Source: Byssovorax sp.
GTDB lineage: Bacteria; Myxococcota_A; Polyangia; Polyangiales; Polyangiaceae
Length of the DNA: 38,563 nucleotides
NCBI GenBank assembly: GCA_025362495.1
Contig: JANYGI010000164.1
Location: forward strand, 1 to 38,563
Direction of reading: 5' to 3'
The position numbers were made by a program, and so were the translations under genes. Of this stretch, positions 31,740 through 38,563 are shown one piece after another; the first letter of the stretch is position 1; each line of letters begins with the position of its first letter. Under the pieces are notes generated by a model. The model was not told the DNA's origin and searched no databases. It saw nothing but the letters and a program-made list of their open reading frames with translations.

Positions 31740-33920
31740 ATGGTCGCTAAACGACGTCCCGGTACGATTGCCCGGCGTCTCCCGTTGCCGCTCTGCCTCG
31801 TCGCTCTCGTCGGCTGCTCCTCGGGCGGCGGCGCCACGGGCGACGATCCCGTGCCGATGTGCACCCCCCACCGTGGCGCCGCCGCCGGCCAAGGTGCCTG
31901 ACGACAAGATATCTCCGACCCGGCTCCTCCGCCGCGTCACCCTGGCGCTGAGCGGGCACGTGCCCACGATCGACGCCTACGAGGCGCTCGCCAAGGCGCC
32001 CGACGCCGAGGCCGTGATCCAGAAGGCCATCGACGACGGGCTCGCCTCCACGGCCTTCTACGAGCAGATGGTGGACTTCGGTCACCAGTGGATCACCACC
32101 GGCGCCTTCAGCACCGGCGCCATGGGCGACGGCTACTCGGGCAACATGTCGGCGCACATGGGGCAATGCAGCTCGACGTCGCTCCACCCCGGGGCGTGGT
32201 TCGTTTACCAGGAGTCGCCCGTCGCCGAGAATTGCTGCGACGACAAGGACGAGATGGGCAATCCATCGCCCGCCCCGCTCGAGGTCGTCGAGCCCTGGTG
32301 GGCGCCGGGGACGCAGGTCACCGTCGTCGGCTGGGCGACGAAGAAGGATCTGGAGTACGACGACGGCGGCGGCAAGATGGTCAATTGCGCCTCGGCGGCC
32401 ACGCTCTACTACAACGCCGGGAGCACGGCGGGCTGCGGCTGCGGGCCCAACCTGGTGTGGTGTTATCCCGGCTCGGGCCTCGGCTCGGGCTCGTCGCTCG
32501 ACGACAAGCAGCAGCGGCGCCACGCGTGGGACGAGCCGGCGCGCCTCGTCGCCCACCTGGCCTGGCACGATCGGCCGCTCAGCGATCTCGTGACTGGCAA
32601 TTACACGGTGGCCAACAACATGGTCCGCGCGCCGGCCTCCGCATCGCCCGGACGTGGGATCCTGCCGATCCGAAGAACCGGGCCGGCTACACTCTCACGC
32701 CCGCCGGCTACGGCTGGGTCGACGCCAAGCTCGCCGACCGCACCACGGTGATTCACCGCATCAACCAGGGCGCGTTCGATCACGGCGGCGCCTACGTCTC
32801 GGCCATGTGCGGCGTCCCCGGGGCGTCGTACCGCGCGCCGGCGTTCGTCTCGGTGATTGCCAATTTCCTCAACCGGCGCTTCGCCGACAGCCGGCCTCTG
32901 CCCTGCGTCGCGATCCGCGCCAACGGGATGCCCGTCGCCTCCGGCCTGCCGGCGGCCTCGTCCCCGGTCCTCATCCAGTCGTTCGACGGGATCTCCTGGT
33001 ATTTCTCGGCCGATCCCGCCGTGGCGCCCTGGTGGAAGGGGCACGAGACCCGCAGTCCCTTCGACGTCCCGCCCTTCGGCGCCGACGATCCGACTCGCTC
33101 CATCCCCGCGACCGATCTCGAGCGCTTCACCCTGCAGCGCCTCCGCAAGCTCCATGGCCACTCGTCGGCCGGGACCGACGCTATCGCCCAGCAGATGTAC
33201 GAGGGCTACGCCCAGACCAGCACCACGCTCGCCCGCGACCTCGTCAAGGTCCTCAACGCCACCAAGGGAGCCGAGCACGCCAAGCCCGACTACGCCGCCG
33301 CCTATGGCCCCTTCGGCGTCACCTTCGGCGCGGCCAACGGCGGGGTCGATCTCGCGGGCGCGGCCGACATGACGCTGCGGCTCCTGAAGAGCGATCTCTG
33401 CAGCGTGGTGTATGCGTTCCTCGACGAGGTCTACTATGACAGCCACTCTGGCCAGATCGGGCAGGCTTCGGGCACGGCGCGCCTGCGGGCCGAGCTCGAC
33501 ATCATCGCCCGGATCCTGGGCGAGATGAAGCAGACCCCGGCCCCGGGGCTACCCGGCAAGACGCTCTATGACGACACCCTCGTCGTCATCCTCAGCGAGT
33601 TCAGCCGCACCTGGGCCAGCGGCAAGGACCAGAGCTCCGCGGCAGGGTGGCAGTTCCCGGACGACCACTTCAATTACACCAGCGTGATCCTCACCGGCGG
33701 GAACACGGCGCCGAACCGCCAGATCGGCGGCTTCGACCTCGATCCTGCCGTCAAGGGTCAGGCCGTGGCCATCCTCGACGAGAGCGGCACGATGGTGAAG
33801 CGCGTCCCGACGGCCGCCGATCTCGTGGCCACCGTCTGCGGCGCCTTCGGGATGAAGATGGGCGCCGATTTCTTCATCCCCGGAGGCTACGGGCAAATTC
33901 AGGGAGCCATTTCGATGTAA
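31740..33920 (+). pseudogene. Lipoprotein with DUF1549-like and DUF1501-like parts, broken by two opposite frameshifts
   Basis: Reading from the ATG at 31740 gives a lipoprotein signal peptide (LPLPLCLVALVGCSSGGG) but this frame ends near 31910. At a run of six C (31863-31868), skipping one base joins it to a second frame reading VAPPPAKVPDDKISPTRLL, then a DUF1549-like stretch (RVTLALSGHVPTIDAYE, VDFGHQWITTG) and a Cys-rich part, up to about 32632 (NNMVRA). Here the meaning moves back to the first frame (GLRIARTWDPADPKNRAG) and continues to 33920 with a DUF1501-like region (AFDHGGAYVSAMCG, DTLVVILSEFSRTWASG, NYTSVILTGGNTAPN). One added base and one lost base thus cancel out over 726 codons. 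The family pair is common in planctomycetes and myxobacteria as two adjacent genes; here they may be fused. Sequence error is a fair alternative to decay. Confidence 0.75.
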
Positions 33921-33928
33921 TATTTCAA

Positions 33929-33988
33929 GCGCGCTGAATCACCCTCGCTCGACCGATGATCGGGTGATGCAGGGGGGTTTCAGCGCGA
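33929..33988 (+). terminator. Bulged hairpin after the frameshifted lipoprotein gene
   Basis: CGCGCTGAA (33930-33938) pairs with TTCAGCGCG (33979-33987), and the adjoining ATCACCC pairs with GGGTGAT at 33962-33968, leaving a ten-base bulge. It starts about ten bases after the stop at 33920 and lies between convergent genes. No T tract is present. Confidence 0.45.
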
Positions 33989-34036
33989 GGTCAATTGAGT
34001 CCTGGCTCGCCGCCGGCGCTCAGAACAACTGATCTC

Positions 34037-35086
34037 TCACGGCCCCGTGCCGCCGTGCTTCTTGCAAGGGCCCATCTGGCGCTGGATCAGCGGCATCGGC
34101 AGCGCGAGCTCCATCGAGAAGCGGCCGTCGCGCGGCGAGACGCGGGCGAGCTCCATCAGCTCTGCCAGCTTCTCGTCGCCGTCGGACTGGGCCTTGAGCC
34201 GACCCAGCGACAGCGCTGCTCCGAGCGTCTTGCCGAGATCGTTCACGTCGGCGGCCGTCGGCCCGGTCGCGTCGGCCACCATGGCCACGTCGTCCGAGGC
34301 GTCGACGTGGAGCTCGATCTGCTCGAGCGCGCCGCGGAGTCGCTCGGCGATGTCGCGCTGGCTCTCGGGCAGCATCCTCGCGAAATCGTCGGCCGAGAGC
34401 ACGCCGTACGCGTCGCCGTAGGCCGACCACTCCGGGATCAGCGGCGGCTCCGGCGGCGTGCGATCTTCGAGGCGATCGATCGCGGCCTCGATCTCCGTCG
34501 TGTCGCCGAGGAGCTGAATGCCGTCCCCCCACGTCGCGATGCTCCTGCCCGTCTGCCCTTCCTCGCTCGCGTAGATGGTGCCTTTGCTCCCGTACGATCG
34601 CCTGGGCCGATCGAGCTTGTCCCAGTGCGCCGCGCCGAAATCGCCCGACAGGACCATCACCTTCTGCGACGAGACGGCGACGCGGTCGACGTCGTTGAGC
34701 ATGTCGACGCCGTAGTCTTTCTTGAAGCGATCGAGCTCGCGCGCGTCCCGATCGCTGAGCATGCAATCGACCCAGAGCCGGCCGATGGGCGACTCTTTCA
34801 GGGCCGCCGCCTCGAACACCATCGCCGACTTTCCCTTCGCCGTCGGGAGCGCCGTCATCAGAGGATCGCGCTTCTGGCGATACCCCTCCTTGGTGTCGTC
34901 CTTGAGCGGCGGCGGCGCGAGGGTGCGCCGCTCCTGGTTGCGCTTGTGCTCTTCCGGCCGCGCGAAATGCGGAAACTCGACGTGGGCCACCGGCGCCGGC
35001 TTCTCCTTGCTCTCGCCGCGGCGCATGAGGAACGCAGCGCAGGCGAGGAGCACGAGAGCGGCGAGGAGCCAGGCGCGGCGCTTCAT
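34037..35086 (-). CDS. Membrane-anchored or exported protein of unknown function
   Basis: I use the ATG at 35086 (349 residues), since the upstream one adds only MYAPGP. The N-terminus is basic then hydrophobic (MKRRAWLLAALVLLACAAFLMRR), which is a signal anchor or a lipoprotein signal with a weak lipobox (LLAC). The rest is soluble and charged, with an Asp-rich region (SDRDARELDRFKKDYGVDMLNDVDRVAVSSQKVMVLSGDF in two consecutive parts) and strands around WGDGIQLLGDTTEIEAAIDRLED, then DAYGVLSADDFARMLPESQRDI and a helix-rich end. This recalls periplasmic proteins that measure or bind something by comparing two similar halves, but I cannot name the family. It lies 81 bases downstream of the M50 protease gene on the same strand. 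Confidence 0.78.
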   Translation of the reverse strand: MKRRAWLLAALVLLACAAFLMRRGESKEKPAPVAHVEFPHFARPEEHKRNQERRTLAPPPLKDDTKEGYRQKRDPLMTALPTAKGKSAMVFEAAALKESPIGRLWVDCMLSDRDARELDRFKKDYGVDMLNDVDRVAVSSQKVMVLSGDFGAAHWDKLDRPRRSYGSKGTIYASEEGQTGRSIATWGDGIQLLGDTTEIEAAIDRLEDRTPPEPPLIPEWSAYGDAYGVLSADDFARMLPESQRDIAERLRGALEQIELHVDASDDVAMVADATGPTAADVNDLGKTLGAALSLGRLKAQSDGDEKLAELMELARVSPRDGRFSMELALPMPLIQRQMGPCKKHGGTGP

Positions 35087-35167
35087 GGGCCCGGGAGCGT
35101 ACACGCCGCCGGGCGAATGCGCCCGGATTGCTTCCAGCAGCCCGGCGGGGATCGAAGCGACGACATT

Positions 35168-35932
35168 TCAGCCTTCGTCGGGGGGATCTTTCGGAGGCGG
35201 GTTCGAGCGGGCTTTGCCGAGGATCCGGTCGAGCACCCGTCGGATCTCGCGCGGGATGGGCGCCGGGGCTTCCCGGTCCGAGGCGTCGAGATCGTCAATC
35301 TCCTTCTCGACGGCCGCGCGCGCCTTCTTCTTGCGGGCGGCGTCGCGCCTGGCGTTGGCGTCGGCGAGGTGCTGGAGCCACTCGGCCGATCGACTCCAGC
35401 GGCTGGTCGGGCGCACGTCTGGATCGCCGTGGGTGGGTTTGCGAAAGCCACGCTCGGCCGCGAGGATCGGAATCAGCGTCCAGGCGCGCGAGCCGTCGAG
35501 GGGCGGTATCGGCAGGAGATTGACCACCATCAACCAGACGTTGGTCGAGACGAGCACGTGCGCGAACCCCTGGAGAAACCAGGGAACGGGGCCCGTCATG
35601 GCCAGCACCAGCAGCGTCGCCGCGAGCAGCACGGCCTGCGCCGCGACGCCGCCCGCGGCGATCACCGCGTCTTGCTTGGCCGTGGGATCACCCGCCCACT
35701 CGCAGCGACCGCCGAGCCCGTTGATCTCGATCGCGGCGACCCCGTACCCGTAGAAATGCACGCACGCCGCATGGCCCAGCTCGTGGACAATCACCAGGAC
35801 CAGAAAGCCGAGCCACACCAGCGGGTTGATCGAGAAGCCCGTGAAGAAGATGGCGCCGAGCGGCGTGGTCCAGTGGACGCGGATCGGCGTCCCGCGGACG
35901 TGGGCAATCGTGATCGAGCCTCCCTGAAGCAT
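35168..35932 (-). CDS. M50-family (site-2-protease-like) membrane metalloprotease
   Basis: I prefer the ATG at 35932, which has GAGG eight bases upstream, over a GTG at 35983 with no ribosome site (254 residues). The zinc motif H50-E-L-G-H54 lies within a membrane helix (LVLVIVHELGHAACVHFYGYG), and the second motif NLLPIPPLDGSRAW gives the third ligand Asp. Four hydrophobic segments are seen. The last 80 residues are highly charged (ARRDAARKKKARAAVEKEIDDLD) and cytoplasmic. Such proteases cut transmembrane segments of regulators or lipoprotein remnants; the absence of a PDZ domain puts it in the small-subunit class. It is divergent from the desaturase gene. Confidence 0.9.
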   Translation of the reverse strand: MLQGGSITIAHVRGTPIRVHWTTPLGAIFFTGFSINPLVWLGFLVLVIVHELGHAACVHFYGYGVAAIEINGLGGRCEWAGDPTAKQDAVIAAGGVAAQAVLLAATLLVLAMTGPVPWFLQGFAHVLVSTNVWLMVVNLLPIPPLDGSRAWTLIPILAAERGFRKPTHGDPDVRPTSRWSRSAEWLQHLADANARRDAARKKKARAAVEKEIDDLDASDREAPAPIPREIRRVLDRILGKARSNPPPKDPPDEG

Positions 35933-36063
35933 GCGGCGGACCTCTCTGACGATGAGCGCGATGAGCGCGACCGACGGTAGCACGGGCCCACGAGCGCGGC
36001 CGCGCCGGCGCGCTGGTCGCGATCGATCCCCCGTCGCGCGCCGAGCGCTGGTAGGTTCGCCGC

Positions 36064-37056
36064 ATGTCGGAGACCGCCCCTCCCGAGGCCGTCGCTCAGG
36101 AAGCCCGCGGGATCGCCCGTGATTTCGAGGCCGCGCTCCGCGACGATCCCGGCGCCGACCGGCGCGCTCGCCTCGCCGGCCTGCGCCTCGCCGCCGAGTG
36201 GATCGCGATCGTCGCCGTCACCTACGCGCTGGTCTACGCGGTCCGCTCGGTGCCGCTCAAGCTCGCGCTGCTGATCCCCTGGTCGATCTACGCGAGCCTC
36301 GCCCTCGACAACATCACCCATTACGCCAACCACTGGCCGCTCTTCCGCGGCGCCCTCGCCAATGGCCTCTGGCGCGCGAGCGGCGTGCTGGTGTTCTTCA
36401 ATCCCCGGGAAATCCAGGCGATCCACAGCGATCATCACCGCGCCTACAGCCGCCCCGACAACGACGAGCGGGTGTTCGGTCCCGAGCAACGGGGAGAGGC
36501 GTTCTGGTGGTATCTGCTCGTCGAGTCGCTCGACGGGCTGCGCGTCCTCGTGCCCTTCCGGGCGATGGCGGCCCCGGTCTTGGCCATGGGCGCGCGCCGG
36601 CCAGGCCATCTGCGCGAGATCCGCGCGATCCGCTGGGCGTTTCTCGGGTGGTTCGCGCTGCTCGTCGCGGCCGACTGGCACGATACGCTCTTCTACTTCG
36701 TGCCCTTCGTGCTCCTCGTGGGCTCGTTTGCCAGCCTGGTGATGAACCTGACGGACCACATCCCCGGCGACTCGCGTCATCCGTTTCGCTTCGCCACGTA
36801 CCTCGATCCCGCGACGCGCGCCGAGGAGCTGTGCTCGGCGATCAACCACCAGACCTGCGCGACGCACCTCACGCACCACCTCTTCCCGCGGGTGCACTGG
36901 ATTCATCTGCGGGCGCTCCAGGAGCGGCTCTTGCCCATCTACCGGCGCAACGGGGCGCCGCGCTCGCTGATCGTGAACTCGACGCTGACCGGCAACCCGT
37001 TCGCGCTGGCGCGGGTGCTGCGCGAGCTCGCGCGACGGCGCTTCGATCTCGCGTAG
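36064..37056 (+). CDS. Membrane fatty-acid desaturase-type di-iron enzyme
   Basis: A 330-residue protein from the ATG at 36064. It has four membrane segments and three histidine boxes: H86-YAN-H90, H121-SD-HH (124-125) and the C-terminal HLTHH, with an additional TDHIPGDSRH and NHQTCATH near them. This is the FA_desaturase / alkane hydroxylase superfamily, which binds two irons and uses O2 to desaturate or hydroxylate lipid chains. The first 40 residues are a charged cytoplasmic tail. No ferredoxin or reductase lies next to it, so electrons come from elsewhere. Its substrate may be a fatty acid or carotenoid. It is divergent from the M50 protease and upstream of an esterase gene on the same strand (131 bases apart). 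Confidence 0.9.
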   Translation: MSETAPPEAVAQEARGIARDFEAALRDDPGADRRARLAGLRLAAEWIAIVAVTYALVYAVRSVPLKLALLIPWSIYASLALDNITHYANHWPLFRGALANGLWRASGVLVFFNPREIQAIHSDHHRAYSRPDNDERVFGPEQRGEAFWWYLLVESLDGLRVLVPFRAMAAPVLAMGARRPGHLREIRAIRWAFLGWFALLVAADWHDTLFYFVPFVLLVGSFASLVMNLTDHIPGDSRHPFRFATYLDPATRAEELCSAINHQTCATHLTHHLFPRVHWIHLRALQERLLPIYRRNGAPRSLIVNSTLTGNPFALARVLRELARRRFDLA

Positions 37057-37186
37057 ATTCCGCGGCGGCCTCGCGGTGGATGGCAAACACTCCGCGATAC
37101 GCGGTACACATGGCGCTCACGAAGCGGCCTCGTCGTCCGCGTCCGCAACCGTCGAGTCCCGGGGCGCCCCCGGGAAAAGGCCACGA

Positions 37187-38230
37187 ATGAAGCTCGCCGC
37201 CGCCGTGAATCGCGCTCCTCTCGCTGCCACGGCAGCTCTCCTCGTGGCCTCCGCGGGCCTCCACGCCTGCTCCGCGGGCCCCGATCAGCCGACGGGCGGC
37301 ACCGGCGGGAGCGGCGGCGGCAGCACCAGCAGCGCGTCGACGACGTCGACCACGGGCGCGACGTCGTCGGCGACGAGCAGCGGGAGCGCGAGCACCACCA
37401 CCGGGACCGGCGGCACCCCGGCCGCCTGCGCCGCCACGACGTTCGGCGGGACGAGCCGCCCGGCCAAGCTCCACGTCCCGCCGACGTACGCTTGTGACAA
37501 TGCCGCTCCGCTGGTGATCATGCTCCACGGGTACGGCGTCACCAGCGCCTCGGAGGAGGCCTATCTGGGCTTCCTGGCCGAGTCCGACAAGCGCGGCTTC
37601 CTCTACATCGCTCCCGACGGCACCAAGGACGCCACCACCAGCGAGTTCTGGAACGCGACCGACGCCTGCTGTGATTACTACGCTTCCAAGGTCGACGACT
37701 CGACCTACCTGAGCACGCTGATCAAGGACATCGAGGCCGAGTACAGCGTCGATGCGGGGCGCGTGTACCTCGTCGGTCACTCGGCGGGCGCCTTCATGGC
37801 GCAGCGGATGGCGTGCGATCACGGCGACCAGATCGCCGGCGTCGTCAGCCTCGAAGGAGCGATGTTCCAGGATCCGACCAAGTGCCCTGGCACGACGCCA
37901 GTGAGCATGCTCGAGATCCACGGGACGTCCGACGCCATCATCGCTTACAACGGCGGCTTCATCGGCGCGAACGCCTTCCCCGGCGCGACGACGACCCTCG
38001 GTGACTGGGCGAAGATCGACGGCTGCGGGACCGCGGACACCACTCAGGCGCCCCTCGATCTCGACGCCAGCTTGCCGGGCAAGGAGACGTCGATCATCGC
38101 CTATCCGACGTGCAAGGCCGGCACGAGCGTGGAGCTCTGGACGATCGCCGGCGGCGCGCATTTCCCCACGCTGAGCCCGACGTTCGTGCCCACCGTGCTC
38201 GACTTTCTCTACGCGCAGAAGAAGCCCTGA
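37187..38230 (+). CDS. LpqC / polyhydroxybutyrate-depolymerase-type esterase lipoprotein
   Basis: A 347-residue protein from the ATG at 37187; the reading frame upstream is not coding. The signal peptide ends in a likely lipobox (SAGLHAC28), followed by a long Ser/Thr/Gly linker (about 33-78). The catalytic domain starts TSRPAKLHVPPTYA and has the oxyanion LHGYG, IAPDGTKD, FWNATDACCDYY, the nucleophile S199 in GHSAG, D249 in HGTSDAIIAYNG and the His in GGAHFP. This is the alpha/beta-hydrolase group that includes PHB depolymerase, LpqC and feruloyl esterases, here attached to the envelope and facing outward. Its natural ester is unknown. The gene is intact and followed by a short non-coding piece. 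Confidence 0.92.
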   Translation: MKLAAAVNRAPLAATAALLVASAGLHACSAGPDQPTGGTGGSGGGSTSSASTTSTTGATSSATSSGSASTTTGTGGTPAACAATTFGGTSRPAKLHVPPTYACDNAAPLVIMLHGYGVTSASEEAYLGFLAESDKRGFLYIAPDGTKDATTSEFWNATDACCDYYASKVDDSTYLSTLIKDIEAEYSVDAGRVYLVGHSAGAFMAQRMACDHGDQIAGVVSLEGAMFQDPTKCPGTTPVSMLEIHGTSDAIIAYNGGFIGANAFPGATTTLGDWAKIDGCGTADTTQAPLDLDASLPGKETSIIAYPTCKAGTSVELWTIAGGAHFPTLSPTFVPTVLDFLYAQKKP

Positions 38231-38563
38231 TCGCTGCGGAGTGACGCGCGGGGCACGTCTGCGGCAGGCCTTGGTTGAGCTGGCCGCGATGCCGGCGGAG
38301 ACACGGGAGCGTGCCATCGCGGAGCCGGTGCTGCGACGCTGCCGCATAGAGATCGCGAAGGAACCGACCGGGCGCACGAGCGAAGGCGAGGAATTCATGC
38401 ATTGCCGTCCGAGCTGAAGGCGGTCATCGAGCAGACACAGGAGGAAGCGACGCTGCTTTCGTGGCTCCGGCTCATCGAAAAGAGCTCGGCCGAGGCGTTC
38501 GCAGCGACGGTGCTCGCGGAGCGCGCGGGCTGAGGCGATCCTCCAGCGCTGGTCCCGGCCCGC
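38231..38563 (+). pseudogene. Frameshifted remnant resembling the tail of an Rpn/transposase-like protein
   Basis: One frame reads LVELAAMPAETRERAIAEP and goes on to GEEFMHCRPS and a stop at 38415-38417. A second frame takes over at about 38399 with ALPSELKAVIEQTQEEATLL followed by SWLRLIEKSSAEAFAATV, ending at a stop near 38534. Joined, the two give a helical tail of the sort found at the end of Rpn-type or DUF4351-type proteins (a proline-linked helix pair after a variable region). No start codon or N-terminal part remains. The match is weak and based on pattern only, and the piece after 38535 shows nothing to the window end. Confidence 0.3.

Noticed and set aside
30294-31967. A 557-codon open frame on the minus strand
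   Set aside because: It is antisense to the AsmA-like gene, has no signal or domain, and its repeats mirror the coding repeats on the other strand.
1-38563. rRNA or tRNA genes
   Set aside because: I looked for cloverleaf-type sequences and conserved rRNA strings in the intergenic gaps and found none; most gaps are under 180 bases.

Overview
The window is very G+C-rich DNA from a bacterium that looks like a myxobacterium, most likely of the Polyangiales (Sorangium/Polyangium type). The signs are G/C-ending codons that leave long open frames on the opposite strand, many lipoproteins with Ser/Thr/Gly-rich linkers after the lipobox, a large soluble-type Ser/Thr kinase with a C-terminal repeat region, and a sigma factor resembling a Myxococcales-specific family. 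I see no rRNA, tRNA, CRISPR array, phage or intact insertion sequence. It reads as an ordinary chromosomal segment with lineage-specific genes.

Layout. 1-3.9 kb (minus): a membrane-anchored sulfatase-fold protein with a MopE-like metal-binding motif, a formylglycine-generating-enzyme-like protein and an SH3-like membrane protein cut by the window edge. 4.08-5.5 kb: a beta-barrel protein and a small cysteine-rich lipoprotein, convergent, separated by four successive hairpins. 5.7-9.6 kb: a zinc-finger/kinase/repeat protein divergent from a sigma-70-like factor. 9.6-12.7 kb: a polytopic membrane protein translationally coupled to a fatty-acid-hydroxylase/sterol-desaturase family protein, divergent from a Rieske oxygenase, together a likely lipid or sterol modification locus. 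12.8-15.5 kb: an M1 aminopeptidase split by an in-frame TAG. 15.7-17.8 kb: a VOC protein, an Rpn-type nuclease/transposase and a degenerate GxxExxY protein flanked by inverted purine-rich repeats.

17.9-25.1 kb: rsmG, a ferritin-like protein, then a dense set of exported proteins: c-type cytochrome lipoprotein, CPC-motif redoxin lipoprotein, beta-barrel, two YtkA/FixH-like lipoproteins, and divergently a cytochrome-like lipoprotein, a five-haem cytochrome lipoprotein and a third YtkA-like lipoprotein. This is the best candidate for an undescribed envelope system, perhaps for metal handling or electron transfer. 25.2-28.9 kb: a GNAT acetyltransferase, HMG-CoA synthase (mvaS), a lipoprotein with a C-terminal membrane anchor and an NTF2/SnoaL-like protein. 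28.9-33.9 kb: a cysteine-rich lipoprotein, a single-pass AsmA-like protein and a lipoprotein gene broken by two opposite frameshifts. 34.0-38.2 kb: a membrane-anchored unknown, an M50 protease, a membrane fatty-acid desaturase and an LpqC/PHB-depolymerase-type esterase lipoprotein. The last 330 bases hold a frameshifted coding remnant.

Three genes are interrupted (M1 peptidase; the 31.7-33.9 kb lipoprotein; GxxExxY). The first two could be real decay or sequence errors, which cannot be decided from the sequence alone. All family assignments come from motif recognition by eye, without database searches.
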